Source: Pseudomonas sp. CHM02 (GTDB taxonomy: Bacteria > Pseudomonadota > Gammaproteobacteria > Pseudomonadales > Pseudomonadaceae). From it: a DNA stretch of 64,000 bases. Under the pieces are notes generated by a model. The model made no database searches. It was not told where the DNA came from and saw only the letters and a list, made by a program, of their open reading frames with translations. Location of the stretch: the NCBI RefSeq assembly GCF_000612585.1, contig NZ_JFCA01000032.1, positions 1 to 64,000 on the forward strand, in the 5' to 3' direction. Below, piece after piece: positions 1-8,842 of the stretch (positions are counted from its first letter, which is position 1; each line of letters opens with the position of its first letter). The position numbers and the translations under genes were made by a program.

Positions 1-1045
1 AGACGCCCGGCTTCGTCGTACTGGTAGGCCGTGATCGCCCCGAGAGGGTCCTGCTCAACCGTCAGCCGGCCTTGGTTATCGTAGGACTTGAAGTGCTCGG
101 CCCCGTCAGGATCCACCCGCTGCACCAGCCGCGCCCGCTGGTCATGCACATAGACTTCCTGGCTGCCATCGGCGTTAAACACCGTGACCTGCCCGTTGTC
201 ATCCCAGGCATACCGCGTGTCCATCTGCGAAAAACTGGCCCAATGCCGAACACATCGCGCCGCCTTGCCAGACCGTTCCCACTCCCAGAAGAAACTCGCC
301 CCACCGGCCAAGCCGCGTTCAAGAATCACGTGCTGTTGGTCGTACCGATAAACCTCGCTTTCGCCGACTGCGTTGGTCGCTGAAATCAGCCGTCCCAAGT
401 CGTCATAGGCGTAGGAAACAACCGTCTGCTCCGTCACCCAAACAAACGGCCCTTCATCCACGATGCGCTGAATCTGGTAGTCCACCGCCACGATCCGGCC
501 CGACGCATAGCGCAACAACAGCGAACGCCCCACGCCGTTATCCACCCGCTCGATACGGCCCAAAACATCCCGACAAATACGCAGCCGGTTGTCATACGCA
601 TCGCTGATCGCCGTCAGCACACCGTCGCGAAAGTGGTAGAAACGTGACGCCTGAGCCAGCACCAGTTCATCGGGCAACGACCCTAAATAGATCGCCGCTT
701 CAGCCAGGCTATTGGTGATTGCGGGCCGAGAAGCAGACGGCAAGGGCAGGGTGGTCGAGCGGTTTTCATGATCGGTCCACACCACCGAATCAGCGGAAAT
801 ACTCAGCCGATGCGCCAGCGAGTGACTCCAGCCAAAGCCCAACCCACAATCCACTGCCACCGCACTGGTGCGATACAACCGCGTCCACTCAAACGGCAGA
901 ATCCCGTCCAGCGCCCCATCGGTGAGGGTCAGCAATTCCTCGCCCGTAACCATCGATACCGGGCAGCCGTTGGTAGCGGTCTTGTCCGAGGACACAGCCG
1001 CATCCCCATTGGGATTGCGAGCGGACGACGGCACGTCATCCACAA
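1..1045. repeat. RHS core repeat, left copy (direct repeat of 59588-60632)
   Basis: Bases 1 to about 1045 align without visible gaps to about 59588-60632, with scattered single-base differences. The match stops where the two RHS proteins change to different N-terminal domains. Both copies lie in the same orientation about 59.6 kb apart, so they could recombine. Confidence 0.85.
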
Positions 1046-2210
1046 GCTCCTGCCGCACCAACACCGTCCGTTGCGTGGCCTTGTCCCGAACCACCGGTAC
1101 TGCGTTGGAAACCACCTGATCCCCCGCCTTCAACGGCACATCCGGAATCACCCTGATCGGCGTCGGCGCGCCGCCCAGCAACAACGGTTTGGCCGCTTCG
1201 ACATGCGCTTCCAACCGAGGCCCTACCAGCTGATCGGCCAGCCTCTCCAGCCACTGGCGTACTCGCCCGGATTTGATATGCCCCAACACCTGGGTGCCCA
1301 GGCGCAGGGTCACACCCATGACGCCTGCAACCCTCACGAGCAGCAGACCGATCAACACCTCGCCGGTGATTTCCCCCATCACCTCGTTCATTTCTTGCGG
1401 CGGCAACATCCGTATCCAACTGGATATCGCCGACACATAAATAAACATCAGCGGCTCATCGCTGAGTACCAGCAGGCCGCGGGCAATCGAGTCTTTGCTG
1501 AGTTTCAGCAGTTCATCCAATTCGGTCTGGGAGATGTACCGCAGCAACGTCTCACTGTGGGTCTGGATATCTGCCAGCAGGTCGTACAATTGCGTGAAAT
1601 TGTCCCAAAGGCTGTAAAGCGCCTTACCCATTCCGTGAAGAAACGCCTTCTCCAGCATCCTGCGCTGATCAAGCGGGTTGGCGTCTGTGTAGTCCTTCCA
1701 CTGCGCCTTGAAGGTGCTCTCCCACTCTTCGCGCAGGCGCACTTCCAATGCATCAATCACCGATTGATAAGAGGCATACAGCGCCTTGATGTGGTCCTTG
1801 GAAACATTGGGATAGAAGTTGACCCGGTACTGCTGGTCGCGCTCACACGCGTTGATCTCGAGAATGCCGCTCGGGCCGATGGTCTTGTGGATCGGCTCGC
1901 CCAGTGGGCCGCCGTTGGGATCGACGCGCTGCAATACCACCGGCGTGTTGCCGATGGGTACAAATCGCGTGCTTTGGAACAGGTGCACCAGAGTCAACGT
2001 GCCGTTGGCCTGGCAAGTCGCGACGGTGCTGCTCGGGAAAAGGGAGCGGTTGATCGGCGCTACCAGCGCCACCTCATCCCCCACCTTGAAGACCTGTTCG
2101 ATATCCAGCGCCGAAAAGCTCCAGAAGCTTTCCGCCCAGTCATCAAAGGTGTTCAGGCATTCCCGGAAATCGCGAAAGACGCTCTCGACATCGACCGTCT
2201 TCACATCCAT
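1..2210 (-). CDS. RHS repeat protein, N-terminal part (gene continues past the left edge)
   Basis: This is an open frame on the minus strand, entered at an ATG at 2208-2210 and still open at base 1, giving about 736 visible residues. The N-terminal 380 or so residues are a unique domain with a hydrophobic stretch around residues 275-320. From the motif DDVPSSARNP onward it matches the large RHS protein at 57049-61746 almost residue for residue, including the CPVSMVTGEELLTLTDGALDG block and YD-type repeats such as YDDLGRL and YDEAGR. RHS proteins form a shell that encloses and delivers a variable C-terminal toxin, usually by type VI secretion. The toxin lies outside the window. The frame stays open upstream of the ATG to a TGA near 2322, with a GTG at 2288, so the start is uncertain. 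No PAAR domain is visible. Confidence 0.85.
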   Translation of the reverse strand, partial: MDVKTVDVESVFRDFRECLNTFDDWAESFWSFSALDIEQVFKVGDEVALVAPINRSLFPSSTVATCQANGTLTLVHLFQSTRFVPIGNTPVVLQRVDPNGGPLGEPIHKTIGPSGILEINACERDQQYRVNFYPNVSKDHIKALYASYQSVIDALEVRLREEWESTFKAQWKDYTDANPLDQRRMLEKAFLHGMGKALYSLWDNFTQLYDLLADIQTHSETLLRYISQTELDELLKLSKDSIARGLLVLSDEPLMFIYVSAISSWIRMLPPQEMNEVMGEITGEVLIGLLLVRVAGVMGVTLRLGTQVLGHIKSGRVRQWLERLADQLVGPRLEAHVEAAKPLLLGGAPTPIRVIPDVPLKAGDQVVSNAVPVVRDKATQRTVLVRQELVDDVPSSARNPNGDAAVSSDKTATNGCPVSMVTGEELLTLTDGALDGILPFEWTRLYRTSAVAVDCGLGFGWSHSLAHRLSISADSVVWTDHENRSTTLPLPSASRPAITNSLAEAAIYLGSLPDELVLAQASRFYHFRDGVLTAISDAYDNRLRICRDVLGRIERVDNGVGRSLLLRYASGRIVAVDYQIQRIVDEGPFVWVTEQTVVSYAYDDLGRLISATNAVGESEVYRYDQQHVILERGLAGGASFFWEWERSGKAARCVRHWASFSQMDTRYAWDDNGQVTVFNADGSQEVYVHDQRARLVQRVDPDGAEHFKSYDNQGRLTVEQDPLGAITAYQYDEAGR

Positions 2211-2341
2211 TGGGGTCAGGGCCAGCCTGCCAATGGCCGGGTTCAAGAAACAGTTCCAATCAGAAAATCCATCCGCAATCCCTCGCACTGTGTAATCAGG
2301 CGAGGGACTTTGCGGACCTTTTCAGGGGAGGGGAGTAGAGC

Positions 2342-5300
2342 TTATCCGGCCGTTACGTGGGAAGTTTCGACAACTCTCGTCTTCTCCCTGCCCAACACCA
2401 GACTGCACAGCGCCGGCAGGAACAACAGCGTCAACACCGTGCCCACCAGCACCCCGCCGATCAGCACATAGGCCAGGGACGACCAGAACACCGACAGCGT
2501 CAGCGGAATGAACGCCAGCGCCGCCGCCAACGCGGTCAGGATCACCGGCCGTGCGCGTCGTACGGTGGCCTCGATGATCGCCTCGCGAATTGGCATGCCG
2601 TGGTCCTGGTTCTGGCGGATCTGATCGGTAAAGATCAGCGTGTTGCGCATCAGGATCCCGCCAATCCCGATCAGGCCCAGGATCGCGTTGAAGCCGAATG
2701 GCTGGTTGAACAGCAGCAACGTCGGCACCGCCCCGATCAAACCCAGTGGCGCAGTGGCGAAGACCATGAACATCACGCCAAACGAGCGCACCTGGAACAT
2801 GATCACCGTGAGGGTCAACAGGATCATGATCGGGAACAGCGCGGCCAGGGCGACGTTGGCCTTGGCGCTTTCTTCCACCGGGCCGCCGATGTCGATCTGG
2901 TAACCGGCGGGCAGCTTGGCGATCAGTGGCTGCAGGTCTTTGTACACGGCCATTTCCACGTCGGGCGGTTGCACACCGTCGATGATGTCGGCGCGCACTT
3001 CCACGGTGGTCGCGCGGTTGCGGCGCTTGAGGATCGGTTCTTCCATCACCGCCTGGAAATGCCCGACCTGGGCCAACGGCACGGAGGTACCGGCGCTGTT
3101 GGTAAGGGTCATGTTGTTGAGGTTGCCGAGGTCTTCGCGCTGGCTGCCCTGGGCGCGTGCGACCACGGAGACGGTGCGGTTGCCTTCGCGCACTTCGGTG
3201 ATCGGGTTACCGCTGAGCAGGGCATTGAGTTGTGACTTCACGTCGTTGGGGGTGAAGCCCAGCAAACGCAGGCGGTCTTGATCCAACACCAGGCGATAGC
3301 CGCTGGTGCGCTCGCCCCAATCGAGGAAGGCGTCCTTGGTCAGCGTGTTGGCGGCGACGACTGTGCGCACGTCTTCGGACACGCTGCGCAGCACATCCAC
3401 ATTCGGGCCGGACACCCGGAACACCACCGGGAACGGCACGGGCGGGCCGAACAGCAGTTGCGTCACGCGAACCCGCGCCGAAGGAAACTCGCCGGCGGCA
3501 ATCCGTTCACGCATGCGCAGTTTCAACGCGTCGCGGGCATGGGAGTCCGGAGTCTGCACGATCAGCTTGGCAAACGCCGGGTCCGGCAGTTCCGGGTTCA
3601 GCGACAGGAAGAAGCGCGGTGCGCCGCCGCCCACATAGGTGTCGACCATGCTGGTCTGCGGCTCCTGCAGCAGCGCTTTTTCCAGTTGCGCCGCCACCGC
3701 CTCGGTGCTTTTGAAGGCACTGCCAGGCGGCATGTACACCTCCAGAATCAGCTCGGAACGGTCGGAATTGGGGAAGAACTGCTTCTTCACTACGCCCATG
3801 CCCGCCACGCACAGCACAAACGCACCCACGACCAACCCGGTCACCAGCCAGCGCCGCCGCACGCAGGCGTGCACCAGGCCGCGCAGGTGCTGGTAGTAAC
3901 GCCCGGCATAGATCGCATCATGGCCGCCGGGCACCGGTTTGATCTGGGGCAGCAGTTTTACACCCAGGTACGGCGTGAACACCACGGCCACCAGCCACGA
4001 CGAAATCAGCGCAAAGCCGACGATCCAGAAGATATTACCGGCGTATTCCCCCGCCCCGGACCGCGCAAAGCCCACCGGCAGAAAGCCGATGATAGTCACC
4101 AGCGTACCGGTGAGCATCGGTGCCGCCGTGGAGCTCCAGGCAAAGGTGGCGGCGTGGATCCGGTCGAAGCCTTCCTCAAGCTTCACCACCATCATCTCGA
4201 TGGCGATGATCGCGTCATCCACCAGCAAACCCAGGGAAATGATCAGCGCGCCGAGGGTAATGCGATCGAACTCACGCCCGGTGAGCAGCATGATCACAAA
4301 CACCACCGACAAGGTCAGCGGCACCGCAGCCGCCACCACCAGCCCGACGCGAAAGCCCAGGGCCAACAGGCTGATCACCATCACCACCGCCAGGGCGACG
4401 AAGAACTTCAGCATGAACTCGTTCACCGCCAGGCTGATGTTTTTCGCCTGGTCGGAGACCTTGGCGAAGTTCACGCCCAGGGGCAGGTCGGCCTGGATCC
4501 TGGCTTCCTGGGCCTTGAGGCTTTTGTCCAGTTCCAGGCCGTTCCAGTGTTTCTCCATGATCACGCCGAGCATCAATGCCGGGTCGCCCTGGTGGCGGAT
4601 GCGGTAGCTCGGCGGGTCTTCATAACCCCGACTGACGGTGGCCACATCGGCGATGCGCAGCACGCGGCCGTTGACTTCCAGCGGCACGTTCTCGATCAGC
4701 GACAAGCTGTCGAAGGCGCCGTCGATACGGATATACGCGCGGGCGCCGGCGGTTTCGACGAAGCCCGACGGTGCCACGGCGTTTTGCGCGGCGAGGGCGG
4801 CGAAGATCTGGTCGGGCTTGATGCCCAGGGTCGCCAGGCGCTCATAGGAAAACTCGACAAACACGCGTTGGGCCTGCTCGCCGAGGATATTGACCTTCTT
4901 CACCCCTGGCAGGTTGAGGAAGCCCTGGCGCAGCTCTTCGGCCATCTGCACCTGTTGCCGATGAGGCAGGTGTTCGGCCTCCAGGGCGTACAGCGCGAAA
5001 TACACATCGGAATATTCATCGTTGAAGAAGGGCCCGATCACGCCCTTGGGCAACTTCGCGGCTTCGTCGCTGAGCTTTTTGCGGGTCTGGTAGAACAGGT
5101 CCTGGATTTCGCTGGGGCGTGTGGACTCCTTGTAGGTCATGCGCATCGACACGAAACCCGGCTGGGCGATGGTCTCGACGCGGTCGTAATAGTCCAGTTC
5201 CTGCAGGCGTTTTTCCAGGCGGTCGGCCACCTGTTCCTGCATTTCCTGGGCAGTGGCGCCGGGCCAGGCAGCGGTGATGGTCATCACCTTGACGGTGAAC

Positions 5301-5425
5301 GATGGGTCTTCGGCGCGTCCCAGTTTGCCGAACGAAAAGATTCCTGCGGCGAGGATCGCAATGATCAGGAACAACGTGACCGCACGATGCTTGACCGCCA
5401 GTTCCGAGAGGTTGATACCGCGCAT
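2342..5425 (-). CDS. RND family efflux pump inner-membrane permease
   Basis: The product has 1027 residues, the usual size of an AcrB-type hydrophobe/amphiphile efflux permease that exports drugs or toxic organics by proton antiport. It starts with a cytoplasmic-to-TM1 segment (residues about 15-32), followed by the porter loop with LGRAEDPSFTVK and AWPGATAQEMQ. A central block of membrane helices (about 335-480) contains LGLLVDDAIIAIEMMV, which carries the proton-relay acidic residues of TM4. A second porter loop and a C-terminal helix block follow. Its start lies 2 bases after the stop of the adaptor gene, so the two are co-transcribed. No outer-membrane channel gene is adjacent, so a TolC-type partner must be encoded elsewhere. 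The substrate cannot be told from sequence. Confidence 0.95.
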   Translation of the reverse strand: MRGINLSELAVKHRAVTLFLIIAILAAGIFSFGKLGRAEDPSFTVKVMTITAAWPGATAQEMQEQVADRLEKRLQELDYYDRVETIAQPGFVSMRMTYKESTRPSEIQDLFYQTRKKLSDEAAKLPKGVIGPFFNDEYSDVYFALYALEAEHLPHRQQVQMAEELRQGFLNLPGVKKVNILGEQAQRVFVEFSYERLATLGIKPDQIFAALAAQNAVAPSGFVETAGARAYIRIDGAFDSLSLIENVPLEVNGRVLRIADVATVSRGYEDPPSYRIRHQGDPALMLGVIMEKHWNGLELDKSLKAQEARIQADLPLGVNFAKVSDQAKNISLAVNEFMLKFFVALAVVMVISLLALGFRVGLVVAAAVPLTLSVVFVIMLLTGREFDRITLGALIISLGLLVDDAIIAIEMMVVKLEEGFDRIHAATFAWSSTAAPMLTGTLVTIIGFLPVGFARSGAGEYAGNIFWIVGFALISSWLVAVVFTPYLGVKLLPQIKPVPGGHDAIYAGRYYQHLRGLVHACVRRRWLVTGLVVGAFVLCVAGMGVVKKQFFPNSDRSELILEVYMPPGSAFKSTEAVAAQLEKALLQEPQTSMVDTYVGGGAPRFFLSLNPELPDPAFAKLIVQTPDSHARDALKLRMRERIAAGEFPSARVRVTQLLFGPPVPFPVVFRVSGPNVDVLRSVSEDVRTVVAANTLTKDAFLDWGERTSGYRLVLDQDRLRLLGFTPNDVKSQLNALLSGNPITEVREGNRTVSVVARAQGSQREDLGNLNNMTLTNSAGTSVPLAQVGHFQAVMEEPILKRRNRATTVEVRADIIDGVQPPDVEMAVYKDLQPLIAKLPAGYQIDIGGPVEESAKANVALAALFPIMILLTLTVIMFQVRSFGVMFMVFATAPLGLIGAVPTLLLFNQPFGFNAILGLIGIGGILMRNTLIFTDQIRQNQDHGMPIREAIIEATVRRARPVILTALAAALAFIPLTLSVFWSSLAYVLIGGVLVGTVLTLLFLPALCSLVLGREKTRVVETSHVTAG

Positions 5426-5427
5426 GC

Positions 5428-6534
5428 TCAGTTGTCCTGTTTGCGGTTGAGGGCCAGTACTTGCGCGGGCAGCAGGCGCACGGCGTCACCGCTGTGCAGC
5501 AGGTGCGCGCCGAGGGCCACGATGATCTGGCCGGGGCTTACGCCGCTGTCGAGCAAGGCGTCTTCCTGGCCGAGGCTGGCGACTTTCACCGGGGCGAAAC
5601 TGACCTTGTCGTCCGCGCCGATCAGCCAGACGCCGGTGCCTTGTCCAGAGTCCTGCAGGGCGCCGATGGGCACGCGGGTTTGCTGGGCCTGGCCATTGCC
5701 TTGCAGGCGCACGGTGATGGTCGAGCCGAGGGCGAAGCGGTCGACGGCGCCGTGCAAGACGTAGCGGGCGCGGTAGGTGCGGGTGGTCGGATCGGCGCTG
5801 GCAGACAGCTCGCGCAGGGTAGCGCTCACCGCTTGCTCCGGGGCGCCGAAAGGGAAGGCCAGGGCTTTCTGCGCGGCTTGGTCGCGCTGGTTTTCCGGCA
5901 GGTTGACGATGGCTTCGCGGGCACCGTCATGGGCCAGGCGCGCGACGATCTGCCCTTCGGCGACCACTTGCCCACGGTCCACTCGCACGTCGGTGATGAT
6001 GCCGTCGCCATCGGCCTTGAGCACCGAGTAGGTGCGGCGGTTTTCGATCTGGCTGGCGTCGGATTGTGCCGAGGCCAGTTCAGCTTCGGCGACGCGCAGG
6101 TTGGTGGCCGACTGATCGAAGATCTGCCGCGACACCGCGCCAGTGTTGGCCAGGCGCTGGTAGCGGTTTTCGTCGTCGCGGCGCTGGCGCAGTTGTGCCT
6201 GGGCGGCGTTGACGCGGTTCTTGGCCGAGCGCAGGGCCAGTTCGAAGTCGCCAATGTCCAGCACCAGCAGGGTGTCGCCACGGGACACGTGCTGGCCGGG
6301 ATCGACTTTACGCTCGATGACCTTGCCGCTGACCCGGAAGCCCAGATCGCTTTCGGTACGTGCCGCAACCACACCGGTATAGGCGCTTTGCTGGGTGCCG
6401 GCGGCTTCGACTTTGGCCGCCAGGACCGGGCGCGGCTGGGGCACTTCGGCGGCGGTGTCGGCCTTGCTGTTGCAGCCATTGAGAATGATCAACAGGGCCA
6501 GGGGCGTGAGAAGACGCAAGGGAAGAGGGTGCAT
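5428..6534 (-). CDS. RND efflux periplasmic adaptor lipoprotein (membrane fusion protein)
   Basis: A 368-residue HlyD/AcrA-type adaptor that links the RND permease to an outer-membrane channel. The ATG at 6532-6534 gives a clean lipoprotein signal (MHPLPLRLLTPLALLIILNGC), with the lipobox Cys around residue 21. After it come a lipoyl half-motif (GFRVSGKVIERKVDPGQHV), a coiled-coil hairpin rich in Gln, Arg and Ala (about residues 95-150), the second lipoyl half (DGIITDVRVDRGQVV), and a beta-barrel domain. A longer frame to 6576 exists but would bury the signal peptide. It is the first gene of the adaptor-permease operon and is read away from the palindromic region at 6561-6584. Confidence 0.93.
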   Translation of the reverse strand: MHPLPLRLLTPLALLIILNGCNSKADTAAEVPQPRPVLAAKVEAAGTQQSAYTGVVAARTESDLGFRVSGKVIERKVDPGQHVSRGDTLLVLDIGDFELALRSAKNRVNAAQAQLRQRRDDENRYQRLANTGAVSRQIFDQSATNLRVAEAELASAQSDASQIENRRTYSVLKADGDGIITDVRVDRGQVVAEGQIVARLAHDGAREAIVNLPENQRDQAAQKALAFPFGAPEQAVSATLRELSASADPTTRTYRARYVLHGAVDRFALGSTITVRLQGNGQAQQTRVPIGALQDSGQGTGVWLIGADDKVSFAPVKVASLGQEDALLDSGVSPGQIIVALGAHLLHSGDAVRLLPAQVLALNRKQDN

Positions 6535-6560
6535 GGCGGGCTCCGGGGTTACCTTTGGGC

Positions 6561-6584
6561 AAAAAATTATGGACATAATTTTTT
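6561..6584. promoter_or_regulatory. Perfect 11-bp inverted repeat between divergent pump genes (probable operator)
   Basis: The arms AAAAAATTATG (6561-6571) and CATAATTTTTT (6574-6584) are perfect inverted repeats with a 2-base spacer. A further ATTATG half-site follows at about 6590-6596. The element sits in the roughly 90-base gap between the adaptor gene (leftward) and the MFS gene (rightward). That is where a TetR- or MarR-type repressor controlling both pumps would bind. No regulator gene is adjacent. Confidence 0.55.
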
Positions 6585-6625
6585 ACGCATATTATGGTCG
6601 AAATATAAATTAATCCAGCCCCCGG

Positions 6626-7840
6626 ATGTTCCTCATGACAAACGCCCCGGTCCCATCGCGCAGCTTGCTGTTTTTACTGGTGGCCCTGACCGCACTGGGT
6701 GAAGTTTCGACCCAATTGATCATTCCCGGCCTCGGCGCCATCGAGCAGGCGCTGGCCGCGCCAGCGGGCTCGGCGTTGATGGCACTGTCGGCATTTGTCG
6801 CCGCATTCGGCCTCGGGCAATTGCTGTTCGGTCCGCTGTCGGACCGCATTGGCCGTCGCCCGGTGCTGATCGGCGGGCTGGTGCTGTACGTACTGGCGAC
6901 CTTGTCGATGCTGCTGGTGCAGGACATCCATCAATTCATTGCCGCCCGCGTGCTTCAAGGCCTGGGCGCCTGCGCCGCGCTGGTGCTGGCGCGCACGGTG
7001 GTGCGTGATGTGTGGAAGGCCGAGGCGGGGCCTGCCCTGGCGTTGACCATGATCGGCATGCTCTATGCCATTGTGGTGGCGCCAATGGTCGGTGGGCTGT
7101 TGATCAAACTGCTCGGCTGGCATGCCCCGATCATCCTGGCGCTGGCGATTGGCAGCGTGGTGCTGCTGTTGGCGTTGCTGTTCTTTCGCGAGAGCAACCA
7201 CTACCTCGACCCCAAGGCCGGGCACTGGCGCACGCTGGGCGGGCAATACCTGGATTTGCTCAAGGGCCGCCAGTACCGGGCGTTTGCCGTGGCGCTGGCG
7301 TGTACCTATGGCGCCATGTTTGCGGTGATCGCCGGCTCGTCGGCGGTATTCATCAACCTGCTGGGCTTCAGCAGCCTTGAGTACGGCATCAATTTCGGCC
7401 TGATCGTGTCGATGCTGATCGTTGGTTCCACCTACACCCGGCGCAACATCATGCGCCTGGGGCCACAGCGGATTGTGACGATGGGTGTGGCGATGGTGGC
7501 CGTTGGCGGGATCTCGGCCGTGGTCATTTATGAGCTGTTCGGCCTGTCGGTGCTGGGGCTGGATATTCCGATTGCCCTGGTGACCCTCGGCGGCGGCCTG
7601 GTCTTGCCCGGATCGGTGACCGGCGGGGTGATGCCCAACGCCCACCGCGCCGGTCTGGCAGCCGGGCTGATGGGGTTTGCGCAGATGTTCGGCGCCACCT
7701 GCAGCGGTGTGCTGCTGAGCCAGCTGCGCGACGGCAGCGCCACGCCGATGATCATTATCCAGGCGTGCTTTGCGGTCACCGCGTTCGTGGCGTTTCACCT
7801 GTTGCGCCAACGTCAGGCCAAAGGATTGTCCTATACATAG
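6626..7840 (+). CDS. MFS multidrug transporter, Bcr/CflA type
   Basis: A 404-residue polytopic protein with about 12 membrane helices. It carries the Bcr/CflA subgroup signatures: STQLIIPGLGAIEQAL in helix 1, the loop 2-3 motif GPLSDRIGRRPVL (motif A), and RVLQGLGACAALVLARTVVRD (helix 4, antiporter motif region). It should export small drugs or metabolites by proton antiport. It is divergent from the RND adaptor gene and shares its palindromic control region. An alternative ATG lies three codons downstream at 6635. Neither start has a strong ribosome-binding site, so the exact start is uncertain. Confidence 0.92.
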   Translation: MFLMTNAPVPSRSLLFLLVALTALGEVSTQLIIPGLGAIEQALAAPAGSALMALSAFVAAFGLGQLLFGPLSDRIGRRPVLIGGLVLYVLATLSMLLVQDIHQFIAARVLQGLGACAALVLARTVVRDVWKAEAGPALALTMIGMLYAIVVAPMVGGLLIKLLGWHAPIILALAIGSVVLLLALLFFRESNHYLDPKAGHWRTLGGQYLDLLKGRQYRAFAVALACTYGAMFAVIAGSSAVFINLLGFSSLEYGINFGLIVSMLIVGSTYTRRNIMRLGPQRIVTMGVAMVAVGGISAVVIYELFGLSVLGLDIPIALVTLGGGLVLPGSVTGGVMPNAHRAGLAAGLMGFAQMFGATCSGVLLSQLRDGSATPMIIIQACFAVTAFVAFHLLRQRQAKGLSYT

Positions 7841-7916
7841 GACAGTTACCGCTGTATTTGCCGGCTAGTACTCAACGGCCTGGCGCCTTATGGTGGACTC
7901 ACTTTGGAGGATCACC

Positions 7917-8783
7917 ATGAAAAAACTCATCGGCATCTACACCAGCCCCCGCGCCCATTGGGTCGGCGACGGCTTCCCGGTGCGCACACTGTTTTCCTAC
8001 GACACCATGGGCAAGCACATCAGCCCATTCTTGCTCCTGGACCACGCGGGCCCGGCCGACTTCACCCCGACCGAACAACGGCGCGGCGTCGGCCAGCACC
8101 CTCATCGCGGCTTTGAAACCGTGACCATCGTCTACGACGGCGAGGTTGAACACCGCGACTCTACCGGTGCCGGCGGTAAAATCGGCCCCGGCGACGTGCA
8201 ATGGATGACCGCCGCCAAAGGCATCCTCCACGAGGAGTTCCACTCCGAAGCCTTCGCCCGCAGCGGCGGGGCGCTGGAGATGGTGCAACTGTGGGTCAAC
8301 CTGCCGGCCAAGGATAAAATGGCCGACGCTGGTTATCAGACCCTCGTCGATGGCGACATCCCGGTATTGCCCTTGGCTAACGACGCGGGGCAACTACGCC
8401 TGATTGCCGGCGAGTTTGCCGGTACCCAGGGACCGGCCCGCACGTTTACACCGATTGACGTATGGGACCTGCGCCTCAACGCTGGCAAGGCGGTCACGCT
8501 GGACCTGCATGCCGGGCGCAACACCGCCCTGGTGATCCTGCGCGGCACGGTGCTGGTCAATGGCGAGGAGGTTGCGCGCCAGGGTCAATTAGCATTGTTC
8601 GAGCGCGATGGCCGTCAGCTCACACTGGAGTCCAATGATGACGCCAAGGTATTGCTGCTCAGCGGCGAGCCGATCGACGAGCCCATCGTCGGGCATGGGC
8701 CGTTTGTGATGAATACCGAGCAGGAGATTCATCAGGCGTTCGCTGATTTTCAATCGGGCAAGTTTGGGCAGATGCATCGCTGA
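7917..8783 (+). CDS. Pirin family protein
   Basis: A 288-residue bicupin. The ATG at 7917 follows a good ribosome-binding site (TTGGAGG at about 7902-7908). The N-terminal cupin carries the pirin metal site as His61, His63 (HPHRGFETVT), His105 and Glu107 (GILHEEFHSE). The C-terminal cupin (about residues 165-280) is metal-free, as in other pirins. Family members are Fe-dependent regulators or quercetinase-like dioxygenases, and which applies here cannot be told. The gene stands alone. The downstream neighbour is on the opposite strand and of different base composition. Confidence 0.93.
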   Translation: MKKLIGIYTSPRAHWVGDGFPVRTLFSYDTMGKHISPFLLLDHAGPADFTPTEQRRGVGQHPHRGFETVTIVYDGEVEHRDSTGAGGKIGPGDVQWMTAAKGILHEEFHSEAFARSGGALEMVQLWVNLPAKDKMADAGYQTLVDGDIPVLPLANDAGQLRLIAGEFAGTQGPARTFTPIDVWDLRLNAGKAVTLDLHAGRNTALVILRGTVLVNGEEVARQGQLALFERDGRQLTLESNDDAKVLLLSGEPIDEPIVGHGPFVMNTEQEIHQAFADFQSGKFGQMHR

Positions 8784-8842
8784 TAGGCCGCGTATCGATA
8801 GCGGGTGGGCGTCCTCAGCCAAACCCTGAAGCTTTTAGGCAA

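Noticed and set aside
768..2471. Long open frame on the plus strand opposite the left RHS gene
   Set aside because: The translation is a low-complexity Arg/His/Gln-rich shadow of the RHS gene. The minus-strand frame has clear family homology.
3278..5764. 828-codon plus-strand frame opposite the RND permease
   Set aside because: His/Gln/Arg-rich antisense shadow caused by high GC. The permease on the other strand is unambiguous.
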